Source: Actinomycetota bacterium
GTDB lineage: Bacteria > Actinomycetota > Actinomycetes > Actinomycetales > Microbacteriaceae
Reading direction: 5' to 3'
NCBI GenBank assembly: GCA_020161315.1
Contig: JAIUOH010000007.1
Coordinates: 1-64,000 of the forward strand
DNA: 64,000 bases
Both the position numbers and the translations under genes were made by a program. Every line of letters starts with the position of its first letter. The stretch's first letter is position 1. Positions 53,101-60,190 of the stretch are shown in pieces. The notes beneath the pieces were generated by a model, which had not been told where the DNA came from, searched no databases, and worked only from the letters and a program-made list of their open reading frames with translations.

Positions 53101-53536
53101 CGAAACCGCTGACTACCTGTACGGCCTCGTGCCCGGAGACGAGCACGCGATTGACCTCGCAAAAGGTGTGCGCCTCTATGTCGGACTCGAGGCAATCGGA
53201 GAGGCAGACGACAAGGGCGTGCGCACCGTCATGGTGCGCGTGAATGGTCAGCTGCGCCAGGTATTCGTCAAGGACGAGTCGATCGAGGTACAGACCGCTG
53301 CCGCCGAAAAGGCCGACCGCACGCAGCCCGGCCAGATCGCAGCGCCCTTCTCTGGCAACGTGACCATTCGTGCGGCCGTCGGCGACGCCGTCGATGCCGG
53401 CCAACCGATCGCCATGATCGAAGCAATGAAGATGGAAGCGGCGATTACCGCGCCTCTCGCAGGTACGGTGAACCGGCTCGCATTTGCCGGCACACGATCG
53501 GTCGATGCAGGCGACCTGATCCTCGTCATCGAGTAA
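50138..53536 (+). CDS. pyc: Pyruvate carboxylase
   Basis: 1132 aa single-chain enzyme, ATP-dependent carboxylation of pyruvate to oxaloacetate (anaplerosis, cytosol). Order: biotin carboxylase (MFKKILVANRGEIAIRAF; ATP-grasp with GGGGRGMRRV; about 1-450), carboxyltransferase (FRDAHQSLLATRVRTKD onward, about 530-800), allosteric/PC domain, and biotin carrier domain with the biotinyl lysine in EAMKMEAAI near the C-terminus. Normal actinobacterial length. A GGGAG lies 12 bases before ATG 50138, a loose fit. Confidence 0.98.
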   Translation: MFKKILVANRGEIAIRAFRAAHELGARTVAVFPYEDRNSLHRLKADEAYLIGEVGHPVRAYLDVAEIVRVAREAGCDAIYPGYGFLSENPDLAGAAEAAGIRFIGPGRVALEMAGNKVAAKEHAIAAGVPVLRSTAPTTDIDALLEGAREIGYPVFAKAVAGGGGRGMRRVEREEDLRDALESAMREAESAFGDPTMFIEQAVLRPRHIEVQVLADATGATVHLFERDCSVQRRHQKVVEIAPAPNLSQAKRDELTRDAIAFAKSIGYENAGTVEFLLDTEGERAGEHVFIEMNPRIQVEHTVTEEVTDVDLVRSQMRIAAGATLAELDLTQDQIELRGAALQCRITTEDPANDFRPDLGRITAYRSPGGGGVRLDGGTINAGAQISPHFDSMLAKLTCRGRNFEDAVVRASRALAEFRIRGVSTNIPFLQAVLADPDFQAGNVSTKFIEERPDLLEMNKPQDRATRLLQHVANVTVNQPNGPRPGSFDPATKLPPIDLSIPAPVGQRQRLLELGPEAYAQSLRAQSSLAVTDTTFRDAHQSLLATRVRTKDLARIAPHVARMTPQLWSVEAWGGATYDVALRFLSEDPWERLAVLREALPNVPIQMLLRGQNTVGYTPYPKQVAEAFVAEAAATGVDVFRIFDALNDVKQMRAAIDAVRATGTTVAEVAMAYTGNLLSPAEDKYTLDYYLHLADEIVAAGAHVLAIKDMAGLLRPQAAWALVTALRERFDLPVHLHTHDTPGGQLATLLAASAAGVDAVDVASAPMSGTTSQPSLSALVAALADTERDTGLDAEAVYALEPYWDSVRGLYRPFESGLASPTGRVYSHEIPGGQLSNLRQQAGALGLASNFEKIEDMYAAADRILGRIPKVTPSSKVVGDLALHLAAVDADPFDFEQNPGSYDVPDSVVGFLAGELGEIPGGWPEPFRSKVLAGRTVNILPSPVTAADEALLRGSSEQRRRTLNRLLFPAPTAQFESTRTQFGDLSVLETADYLYGLVPGDEHAIDLAKGVRLYVGLEAIGEADDKGVRTVMVRVNGQLRQVFVKDESIEVQTAAAEKADRTQPGQIAAPFSGNVTIRAAVGDAVDAGQPIAMIEAMKMEAAITAPLAGTVNRLAFAGTRSVDAGDLILVIE

Positions 53537-53548
53537 ACGCCTGGCGAA

Positions 53549-53598
53549 ACGAGGCAGCCCCGGCATTCCTAAAAGGAATTGCCGGGGCTGTCTCGTTC
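53549..53598. terminator. Strong bidirectional terminator between pyc and the ALDH gene
   Basis: A long stem (53550-53571 with 53575-53596) pairs almost perfectly, with one A bulge and two mismatches, closed by a three-base A loop. It sits between two convergent genes and can end both transcripts. Confidence 0.75.
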
Positions 53599-53631
53599 TC
53601 GCCGGGTGCGCGATCGCGCAGCAGCGAATGC

Positions 53632-55122
53632 CTAGACCGTTTCGCGACGCTGCATCGTGAAGTAGCGAATCTCCTGGTACTCCTCGAGCCCCTCGGAGCT
53701 CCCCTCGCGACCGATGCCCGACTGCTTGACACCACCGAAGGGCGCGGCAACGTTCGAGAGCAGGCCGTTGTTGATGCCAACCATGCCGGTCTCGAGCGCT
53801 TCAGCAACGTTGAAGGCGCGATCCACGTTCTCGGTGAACACGAAGGCGGCAAGACCGAAGCAGGTGTCGTTCGCTTTGGCGATGGCTTCTTCCTGCGTCT
53901 TCACGCGCGTGATCGAGGCGATCGGACCAAAGATCTCGGTTGTTGTGATGTCTGCCGCCACCGGCACGTTGTCGAGCACGGTGGCCTCGAAGAAGTGGCC
54001 AGCGCGATCGAGCTTTGTTCCGCCGGTGCGCAGATCTGCCCCCTTGGCCGTCGCATCGGCCACGAGGTGTTGCAGACGTTCGACCGCGCGCCCGTCGACC
54101 ACTGGGCCGAGCTCGACCTCACGGTTGAGGGGGTTGCCCTGCACGAGGCCTGCCATCTTCTCAGTGAAGCCGGCGATGAAATCGTCGGCGATCCCTTCTT
54201 GAATGAACATGCGGTTCGCCGACACGCAAGTTTGGCCGCCGTTGCGCATCTTTGCGAGCATCGCGCCCTCGATTGCCCGGTCGAGGTCTGCGTCATCAAA
54301 GACCAGCAGCGGCGCGTTGCCGCCGAGCTCCATCGAGCTCTTCACGATGTTCTTCGCGGCAAGCCGCATGAGCGTCGAGCCCACCGGGGTTGAGCCGGTG
54401 AACGAGACCTTGCGCACGCGATCGTCGGTGATCACTGCCTCGCTGAACGCCGAGGCGTTGTTGGTGGTGATGACCTGCACGAGCCCTGCGGGCACGCCTG
54501 CCTCTTCGAAGAGCTTCACGGTGAGGTAGGTGGTCAGTGGGGTTAGCGTCGCCGGCTTCACCACGCAACCACAGCCAGCCGCGAGGGCCGGGGCGATCTT
54601 TCGGGTGGCCATCGCCATCGGAAAGTTCCAGGGCGTAATCAGCACGGCAAGACCGACCGGGCCACGAGTCGTGACCATCGTTGAACCGCCCTGAGGCGAT
54701 TCGCGGTAGCTACCGCCCGCGCGCAGCGCCTCTTCGGCGTACCAGCGAACATAGTCGGCTGCGTACTGCACCTCGGCGTACGACTCGGTGATGGTCTTGC
54801 CCATCTCGCGGCTCATGATGAGGGCCAGGTCGTCGCGGTTCTCGATGAGCTTGGCGTAGACCGCATGCAGCACATCGGAGCGTTTGCGCGGCGTGGTCTT
54901 TGCCCAGGCCCGCCCAGCGGCGTCGGCAAGCGTGACGGCCTCGAGAGCGGTCTCGACCGTGTGGTTCGGGATCGTGGCGATCTCTTCGCCTGTGGCGGGG
55001 TCGAGCACAGGGATTGTGCCATCGATACCGGTCAGCAGGCTGCCGGGCACTGCGGCAAGCGCCGCCTTCGAACGGGCGTAGAGTTCGGGGTCGGCTTCTG
55101 CGAATGCGGCTTCGTATGCCAT
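53632..55122 (-). CDS. Succinate-semialdehyde dehydrogenase-like aldehyde dehydrogenase
   Basis: 496 aa NAD(P)-dependent aldehyde dehydrogenase. Motifs FTGSTPVGSTLMRLAAKN, ELGGNAPLLVFDDADLD (general base Glu) and GGQTCVSANRMF (nucleophile Cys), with the C-terminal YFTMQRR tail seen in the GabD/SSADH branch. It would oxidise succinate semialdehyde or a related omega-carboxy aldehyde. AAAGGA precedes ATG 55122 by 7 bases. It lies 69 bases downstream of the gamma-glutamyl hydrolase gene and is likely in its operon. Confidence 0.9.
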   Translation of the reverse strand: MAYEAAFAEADPELYARSKAALAAVPGSLLTGIDGTIPVLDPATGEEIATIPNHTVETALEAVTLADAAGRAWAKTTPRKRSDVLHAVYAKLIENRDDLALIMSREMGKTITESYAEVQYAADYVRWYAEEALRAGGSYRESPQGGSTMVTTRGPVGLAVLITPWNFPMAMATRKIAPALAAGCGCVVKPATLTPLTTYLTVKLFEEAGVPAGLVQVITTNNASAFSEAVITDDRVRKVSFTGSTPVGSTLMRLAAKNIVKSSMELGGNAPLLVFDDADLDRAIEGAMLAKMRNGGQTCVSANRMFIQEGIADDFIAGFTEKMAGLVQGNPLNREVELGPVVDGRAVERLQHLVADATAKGADLRTGGTKLDRAGHFFEATVLDNVPVAADITTTEIFGPIASITRVKTQEEAIAKANDTCFGLAAFVFTENVDRAFNVAEALETGMVGINNGLLSNVAAPFGGVKQSGIGREGSSEGLEEYQEIRYFTMQRRETV

Positions 55123-55191
55123 GGTGGGGTCCTTTCGAGGCTTGTGTTCAAGAGCGGGCGGCGCTTGGCCGCTCGCGAGAGTCGGGTGAGA

Positions 55192-55950
55192 TCAGGCAGT
55201 TTCTGCGGCGAGACGCTCGCGCACGCGGGCCACGAACCAGTCGAAGAGCGGCTGGTGCTCTGGCATCTTCTCGGGGTGCCACTGCACGCTCAGCGCCAAC
55301 CAGTCATCATCAACCGGCTCGATGGCCTCGATGATGCCATCGGCAGCGCGCGCGACGACACGGAATCCGTCGGCGCAGCGGTCGATCGCCTGGTGATGAA
55401 TCGAGTTGGTCTTCACGGTTGTGCCGAAGACCTGACCAATGAATCGGCTGTCGGGGCTGATTTCGACGCCGTGCTCGGAGACCGGGGACTCTCCGGGTGC
55501 GGCAGGGCCGGGTGTGTGCCGTACCGGTTCTTGCGCAATGTCTTGAATCAGGGTGCCGCCGAATGCGACGTTCAGCAGTTGGTGACCGCGGCAGATCGCG
55601 AAGAGCGGGATCCCCCGACGCTTTGCCTCTCTGATGAGTGCAAGGTCGAACGCGTCTGCGGCAGTGGTGAAGCTGCGGCTGCCCCGGTTCTCCTGCCCGT
55701 AGAAGGAGGGGTCAACGTCTTCGCCGCCAATCATCACGAGTGCGTCGGCCCCCGCGAGCAGCTGCGCCGCACGCTCTGGAAGGTCTCGGGGAATCTGCAG
55801 CACCAACGCCCCAGCGTTCTGCACACGCATCACGTAATCGGTAATGGAGGCTTCGATGTCAAATGAGCCGTAGGGTGCGATGTCCATCGTCTTCCGCCAG
55901 GTATTGACGTAGACGATTGGAACCAATTCTTCGTTGATTTGATTCGTCAT
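55192..55950 (-). CDS. Gamma-glutamyl-GABA hydrolase-like class I amidotransferase (PuuD-type, C26)
   Basis: 252 aa. Nucleophile Cys in FAICRGHQLLNVAFGG, oxyanion and His/Glu of the triad in SIHHQA and QWHPEKMPEHQPL. PuuD removes glutamate from gamma-glutamyl-GABA in the Puu putrescine route; relatives act on other gamma-glutamyl amides. ATG 55950 follows TACGAT (55958-55963) by 7 bases. That -10 overlaps a GGTATA-type operator, so repression at the promoter is likely. It faces the permease gene across a 179-base divergent gap. Confidence 0.9.
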   Translation of the reverse strand: MTNQINEELVPIVYVNTWRKTMDIAPYGSFDIEASITDYVMRVQNAGALVLQIPRDLPERAAQLLAGADALVMIGGEDVDPSFYGQENRGSRSFTTAADAFDLALIREAKRRGIPLFAICRGHQLLNVAFGGTLIQDIAQEPVRHTPGPAAPGESPVSEHGVEISPDSRFIGQVFGTTVKTNSIHHQAIDRCADGFRVVARAADGIIEAIEPVDDDWLALSVQWHPEKMPEHQPLFDWFVARVRERLAAETA

Positions 55951-55957
55951 AGCTGTT

Positions 55958-55971
55958 ATCGTATACCGTAC
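55958..55971. promoter_or_regulatory. GGTATA-type operator over the puuD-like -10 box
   Basis: The forward strand has GTATACCGTAC at 55961-55971; read on the minus strand this is GTACGGTATAC followed by the -10 TACGAT. The 9-mer TATACCGTA (55962-55970) recurs at 60038-60046 before the synthetase-like gene. GGTATA direct repeats are the known target of FCD-type GntR regulators such as E. coli NanR. Confidence 0.6.
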
Positions 55972-55979
55972 TCGGTGTT

Positions 55980-56004
55980 TTGTCGCCTACTTTCTTGGCG
56001 ACAA
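55980..56004. promoter_or_regulatory. 8-bp inverted repeat in the divergent permease promoter region
   Basis: TTGTCGCC (55980-55987) and GGCGACAA (55997-56004), perfect arms with a 9-base spacer. It may be a second operator or a leader hairpin of the permease mRNA. Confidence 0.4.
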
Positions 56005-56129
56005 CCGGCACAAAACAGAATTCTCCTCATCTCGTTCGCCGCGATCGTAGAGTCTTCGCCCCGCCGCCGAGATACCAAAAGTGAACAAGGCTGCCGCACC
56101 GAAGCGGCATCCCTTGATGAAAGGTGACG

Positions 56130-57641
56130 ATGGTGTCCTCCTCAACAACCGATACGGCGTCGACGCAGACGCTGCGCAGCGGGGCCGTCGGTGCACCCGC
56201 GATCGCGTTCTTCGTGATCGCCGCAGCCGCCCCACTGACCTGCGTCATGGGCGTCACTCCCCTGCTCATCGGCTACGGTGTCGGCATCTATGCGCCGCTC
56301 ATCTACGTCATCATCGGCCTCGCGCTGCTGCTGTTCGCCGTCGGCTACGTCGCGATGAGCCGCCGCATTCGCAATGCCGGATCGATGTACGCGTACATTG
56401 CCCAGGGCATTGGGCCCTCGTGGGGCGCCGGAGCATCGTTCGTCGCGCTCGCGGCGTACTTCTGCTCGATCATCACGCTGCTCGGGTTTTTCGGCTTCGT
56501 GGCACACACGCTCTTTCTCGATCTGTTTGGGCTTGACATTCCGTGGTACCTGCTCTGCCTCGGTGCCATCATTCTGTGCGTGCTGCTCGGTCGCAGCAAC
56601 CTCGAACTCGGCGCAAAGGTACTCGGCCTCCTGCTGATTGCGGAGCTCTCGATTCTGCTGATCCTCGCAGTCACGGTGATCTTCACGGGCGGCGCCGAGG
56701 GCGTTACCGTCGAATCGTGGAACCCCGCAGGCCTCTTCGGCGGCGGCATTGGAATCAGCCTCGCATTCGCCTACGCCTCATACATCGGCTTCGAACAAAC
56801 CGCCATCTACTCTGAAGAGGCGAAAGACCCAAAGACCTCGGTCAAGCGCGCAACCATCGGCGCCGTCATCTTCACTTCTGCCTTTTACGCGCTGCTCACC
56901 TGGGTGCTCGTGCTCGCCTACGGCAAGAGCGATGCAATGCAGGTCGCGCTCGAAGATCCGGGCAACATGGTCGTGAACGCGGCCCAGGATTACCTCGGCC
57001 AGGGCGTGGTCTGGGTGATTCAGATTCTCGTTGTCACCGGCTCATTCGCTGCGATCCTCTCGTTTCACAACGCGATCTCACGCTACTTCTTCTCGCTCGG
57101 TCGCGAGAAGGTGCTGCCGAAGTCGCTCGGCTACGTGCGCGAGATCGCGCAGTCACCCCACCGCGGCAGCCTTACCGTCGGCGTGGTCAACACCGTGCTG
57201 CTACTCATCCTGTTCGTGCTCGGCGCAGACCCCTACCTCGACATCTTCACCTGGGGTGCCGCGGCCTCGACCGTCGGCTTCGTAGCCCTGCAGACGCTCT
57301 GCTCGGTCGCGATCGTCATGTACTTCCGCAGGCACCGCGATGGCGATGAGGGACTGTGGACGACGACGATCGCCCCGGTTCTCGCATCGCTCGTGCTCGG
57401 AGCCGGCGTCGTGCTGATCGTCGCAAACTTCGGCAACCTCGTCGGCGGCGAGGTCGGCGCCGCGCCCTATGTTGTTGCGGCCATCTACCTCGCCGTGGGC
57501 GTCATCGGCTTTATCGTCGCCGAGGCCATGAAGCGTAAGCGTCGCCAGGAGTGGGCAGCCATCGGCACCGGCCGTATCTCCGTCATCGGCACCGACGAAA
57601 TGTCGGCCGAGTCGTCGACCGAGCCATCGCGGACCGCCTAA
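56130..57641 (+). CDS. APC-family amino acid/amine permease
   Basis: 503 aa with twelve predicted helices. Starts MVSSSTTDTAS and enters the first helix at AFFVIAAAAPLTCVMG. Typical APC features include the SYIGFEQTAIYSEEAKDPKTSVKRATIGA segment and late helices with a short basic C-terminal tail. It is a proton-coupled importer for amino acids or polyamines. I chose ATG 56130 because AAAGG lies 5 bases upstream; GTG 56124 is the alternative. It faces puuD-like and precedes the GntR regulator. Confidence 0.9.
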   Translation: MVSSSTTDTASTQTLRSGAVGAPAIAFFVIAAAAPLTCVMGVTPLLIGYGVGIYAPLIYVIIGLALLLFAVGYVAMSRRIRNAGSMYAYIAQGIGPSWGAGASFVALAAYFCSIITLLGFFGFVAHTLFLDLFGLDIPWYLLCLGAIILCVLLGRSNLELGAKVLGLLLIAELSILLILAVTVIFTGGAEGVTVESWNPAGLFGGGIGISLAFAYASYIGFEQTAIYSEEAKDPKTSVKRATIGAVIFTSAFYALLTWVLVLAYGKSDAMQVALEDPGNMVVNAAQDYLGQGVVWVIQILVVTGSFAAILSFHNAISRYFFSLGREKVLPKSLGYVREIAQSPHRGSLTVGVVNTVLLLILFVLGADPYLDIFTWGAAASTVGFVALQTLCSVAIVMYFRRHRDGDEGLWTTTIAPVLASLVLGAGVVLIVANFGNLVGGEVGAAPYVVAAIYLAVGVIGFIVAEAMKRKRRQEWAAIGTGRISVIGTDEMSAESSTEPSRTA

Positions 57642-57656
57642 CCGAGGTCACATCGC

Positions 57657-57705
57657 AGCGCGGCGGGCAGAAGTGAAGGCTTCACCCGCCGCGCTCTTGT
57701 TTTAC
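57657..57705 (+). terminator. Terminator after the APC permease
   Basis: AGCGCGGCGGG (57657-57667) and CCCGCCGCGCT (57685-57695) pair perfectly over 11 bp, with an inner AGTGAA/TTCAC pairing, and a T-rich CTTGTTTTAC follows. The regulator gene therefore probably has its own promoter. Confidence 0.75.
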
Positions 57706-57787
57706 ATCGAGCACCGGAACGTCAAGGGTCGAGCTCGCGCCTACCACTATTCTGGGAGAAACCAGGATCACCGAAAGTGAACGGCCA

Positions 57788-58438
57788 TTGGCAATACAGA
57801 AAATTTCTTTTCAGCGCGAAACACTTGGCGAGGCCGCCTATCGACACCTCTTCGAGGGCTTCCTCAACAAGGAGCTGCGACCCGGCACCCGCTTGCTCAT
57901 GGATGAACTCGCCGAGCAAATGGGCATCAGCCGCACCCCCGTGCGCGAAGCCCTGCAGCGCCTCGAGCGCGAGGGCGTCATTGAGGCCCACGGCCGTCGA
58001 GGCTACGTCGTGTGCGAGACCGACCCCACCGAACTCGATCAGCGCTACCAGGCTCGTGAGGCAATCGAGGGCTACTCCGTCGAGAAGGCCACGGCACTCG
58101 GCGGCGGCACCGTCGCCCGCATTCGAGCGCGCTACGATGCCCTGCTGCAACAGCCGCAGACCACGCCAGAAGAGGTCTTCCGGGTCAATCGCGAGTTTCA
58201 CCGCATGATCATTGAGGAGATCGGCAACGACCACCTCATCGAGGCGTTCGACATGCTCTGGAACCGGGTGCTCACCGCCGACATCTGGGCAGCCATGCTC
58301 GACAGCAACGACGTCGTCGGAGACTTCGACCGCGCCCACCGCGACCTCATCGCGGCGATCGAGTCGGGTGACCCTGATCGCGCACGTGAGACCGCTATTT
58401 TGCACATTCACGACGGTCGCGTGCTTCACGAACACTGA
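57788..58438 (+). CDS. GntR-family transcriptional regulator, FCD type
   Basis: 216 aa. N-terminal winged helix (MDELAEQMGISRTPVREALQRLEREGVIEAHGRRGYVV) and an all-helical FCD ligand domain with the metal-site histidine pattern (NREFHRMIIEEIGND and ILHIHDGRVLHEH). The FCD class often binds organic acids or metals. It starts at TTG 57788 by frame and family N-terminus; no good ATG exists. Best candidate to bind the GGTATA-type sites at 55961 and 60038. Confidence 0.9.
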   Translation: MAIQKISFQRETLGEAAYRHLFEGFLNKELRPGTRLLMDELAEQMGISRTPVREALQRLEREGVIEAHGRRGYVVCETDPTELDQRYQAREAIEGYSVEKATALGGGTVARIRARYDALLQQPQTTPEEVFRVNREFHRMIIEEIGNDHLIEAFDMLWNRVLTADIWAAMLDSNDVVGDFDRAHRDLIAAIESGDPDRARETAILHIHDGRVLHEH

Positions 58439-58494
58439 TCGCCCTGCCTGTTTTCGGGGTTTGGCGGCACTTGCCTACCAGCCCTCATTGCGAG

Positions 58495-58560
58495 ACAACA
58501 CGGTTCCGCCGAAACAACACGAGATTATTGTGTGGTTTCGGCGGAACCGTGTTGTTTCGG
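58495..58560. repeat. Long perfect hairpin with internal repeated arm
   Basis: Arms 58495-58515 and 58535-58555 are perfect 21-bp inverted repeats; four of the next five base pairs also match around a 9-base loop. In addition CCGAAACAACACG (58508-58520) is the reverse complement of 58548-58560, so the element can fold in two alternative ways. It lies between convergent genes (GntR and synthetase-like) in a 236-base gap without genes. Confidence 0.65.
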
Positions 58561-58624
58561 TGCGATCGCGAGCCAAGCGGGTTCTGGTTCAGCGAGCGGA
58601 TCGGCAGAAACCATCGACACATGA

Positions 58625-58662
58625 ATGGCTGAGGCCCCAGATTGCTCCGGGGCCTCAGCCAT
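58625..58662 (-). terminator. Perfect 14-bp hairpin after the synthetase-like gene
   Basis: ATGGCTGAGGCCCC (58625-58638) and GGGGCCTCAGCCAT (58649-58662) with a 10-base loop, 12 bases after the stop codon on the minus strand. No long T run, but position and strength suit a terminator. Confidence 0.6.
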
Positions 58663-58674
58663 GTTCAGCACGAA

Positions 58675-59979
58675 TCAGATCGCACCGATGTAGCGGTCTC
58701 GCTCAATGTCAGATACTGGAATCGTCACAGCGTCGTATTCGCGCTTCACCGTGTCGATGTAGGTGTCGATCAGGAGCTCCGGGAAACTCTTACGGGCAAG
58801 ATCTGACGCCTCCAATGCCTCAATCGCGGCGGGCACCGAACGCGGCAGCGGCTTCGCGTTGGGGTCGGTGTAGGCGTTGAGATCGCATCGCGGCCCAGGC
58901 TTTACCCCCGTGCGCACCCCGTCCAGGCCGGCTGCGAGCTGGCCCGCGACCGCAAGGTAGAGGTTGCTGGTCGAGCAGGGATCACGCTGCTCAAAGCGAT
59001 AGCTGCCCTCTGCGTCGATCATGCGAATCGCAACGGTGCGGTTATCGCCGCCCCAGGAGTCGGTGGTGGGGCTGAGCGTGAAGTCCTGGCGCCTCTTGTA
59101 ATCATTGACGTTCCAAGAGCCGAAGAGCGAAAACTCTGCAATGCGCTTCTGCAGGCCGCCGAGGTAATGCATCGCATATTCCGATGGACCACCGGCGGCC
59201 TCGCCAACGCCGTCAAAGAGGTTCTTGCCATCGCGCCACATTGACTGGTGAATGTGCAGGCCGCTGCCACTCTCTTCGTTAAAGGGCTTCGCCATGTACG
59301 TCGCTACCAGGCCGTTCTTCGCGGCAAGCTCCTTGACCGCGTTGCGCATAAGGATAGCGTCGTCAGCCGCTTTCAGCGCCTTGTCGTACCGCAGCGTGAT
59401 TTCGAGCTGCCCGGTGCCGTATTCCTGCATACCTGCTTCGACGGGAAGACCGTAGGCAACGAGCCCATCGATAATGTCGGTGAGCACCTCATCGTAGCGC
59501 GACCCGTCGTATACGCCGTAGGTGTTCATCTGCCGAATCAGCGGCTTGTGCGTCTCAGGGTCGAGAAGATAGAACTCCATCTCGAGCGCGATCATCGCAT
59601 CGACGCCGTCTTTCTCGTACTCCTGCAAGATCGAGATCAACGCGTTTCGCGGGCAGAGCTCAGACGGAGTACCGTCAGGGTTCTCGAGCGAGCAGAAGAC
59701 CTGGGTGATGCCTGGCCGCCAAGGGACCGGGCGCAGCGTGCTCGCGATGGGTTTGATCACCATGTCAGGGTAACCCTGGTCCATGCCACCGGCGGGTGAT
59801 TCATCAGGGCACTCGCAGCGCACACCCCAGTACAGGGGTGCACCGGGAATGTGCGATCCCTCGTGGGCAACACGAGGCCACTGTGCCGCTGGCACTTTCT
59901 TTCCTCGCAAGACGCCGAAAACGTCAGCGAAGATCATCTCGACGATGCGGGTTCCCTCGGGGAGTTCTATTGCGGACAC
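58675..59979 (-). CDS. Glutamine-synthetase-like gamma-glutamyl-amine ligase
   Basis: 434 aa GS-fold ligase. N-terminal beta-grasp with RIVEMIFADVFGVLRGKKVP, catalytic domain with metal/substrate residues in ALEMEFYLLD, EYGTGQLEI, GSGLHIHQSMW and AIRMIDAEGSYRFEQRDP. It is a GlnA3/GlnA4/PuuA-type enzyme rather than a true glutamine synthetase (no GlnA adenylylation-loop context), joining glutamate to an amine. GTG 59979 has GGAGG 5 bases upstream, which rules out the longer frame to 60267. The substrate amine is unknown. Confidence 0.88.
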   Translation of the reverse strand: MSAIELPEGTRIVEMIFADVFGVLRGKKVPAAQWPRVAHEGSHIPGAPLYWGVRCECPDESPAGGMDQGYPDMVIKPIASTLRPVPWRPGITQVFCSLENPDGTPSELCPRNALISILQEYEKDGVDAMIALEMEFYLLDPETHKPLIRQMNTYGVYDGSRYDEVLTDIIDGLVAYGLPVEAGMQEYGTGQLEITLRYDKALKAADDAILMRNAVKELAAKNGLVATYMAKPFNEESGSGLHIHQSMWRDGKNLFDGVGEAAGGPSEYAMHYLGGLQKRIAEFSLFGSWNVNDYKRRQDFTLSPTTDSWGGDNRTVAIRMIDAEGSYRFEQRDPCSTSNLYLAVAGQLAAGLDGVRTGVKPGPRCDLNAYTDPNAKPLPRSVPAAIEALEASDLARKSFPELLIDTYIDTVKREYDAVTIPVSDIERDRYIGAI

Positions 59980-60037
59980 CAAATCCTCCTTGATTGGTTC
60001 AAACCGTGTCGGTACTTCAATGTCCGACTCGTTAACA

Positions 60038-60050
60038 TATACCGTATACC
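60038..60050 (-). promoter_or_regulatory. Double GGTATA operator upstream of the synthetase-like gene
   Basis: Read on the minus strand, GGTATACGGTATA holds two direct GGTATA repeats one base apart, 59 bases before the GTG start, in an AT-rich stretch. It shares the 9-mer TATACCGTA with the puuD-like promoter. The layout matches NanR-type GGTATA repeats known from E. coli, though the regulator here would be the local FCD GntR. Confidence 0.65.
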
Positions 60051-60131
60051 AAATATTATTTCTGCGAAAGAGGAACATCGGACGCGATGCTACTCGCGGC
60101 CAGCCCGTTCTCTGCGTTTCGATTGAGCTCA

Positions 60132-60184
60132 CGCGGATAGGCGCCGTCGACTGAGCTCGTCGAAGTGATCGGCGCCTATCCGCG
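60132..60184. repeat. 14-bp inverted repeat around a TGAGCTCGTCGAAG core
   Basis: CGCGGATAGGCGCC (60132-60145) and GGCGCCTATCCGCG (60171-60184) pair perfectly; the 25-base loop carries TGAGCTCGTCGAAG, almost identical to the smc-embedded repeat core. It lies just after the SDR stop codon and may terminate it, but no T tract is present. Confidence 0.6.
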
Positions 60185-60190
60185 CGATCG

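Noticed and set aside
58675-59979. True glutamine synthetase (glnA)
   Set aside because: Its operon of SDR, ALDH, P450 and PuuD-like hydrolase, and divergence from the GlnA1 motif set, fit a gamma-glutamyl-amine ligase better.
55962-60046. Sialic acid regulon because of GGTATA repeats
   Set aside because: No sialic acid genes are present; only the half-site type resembles NanR.
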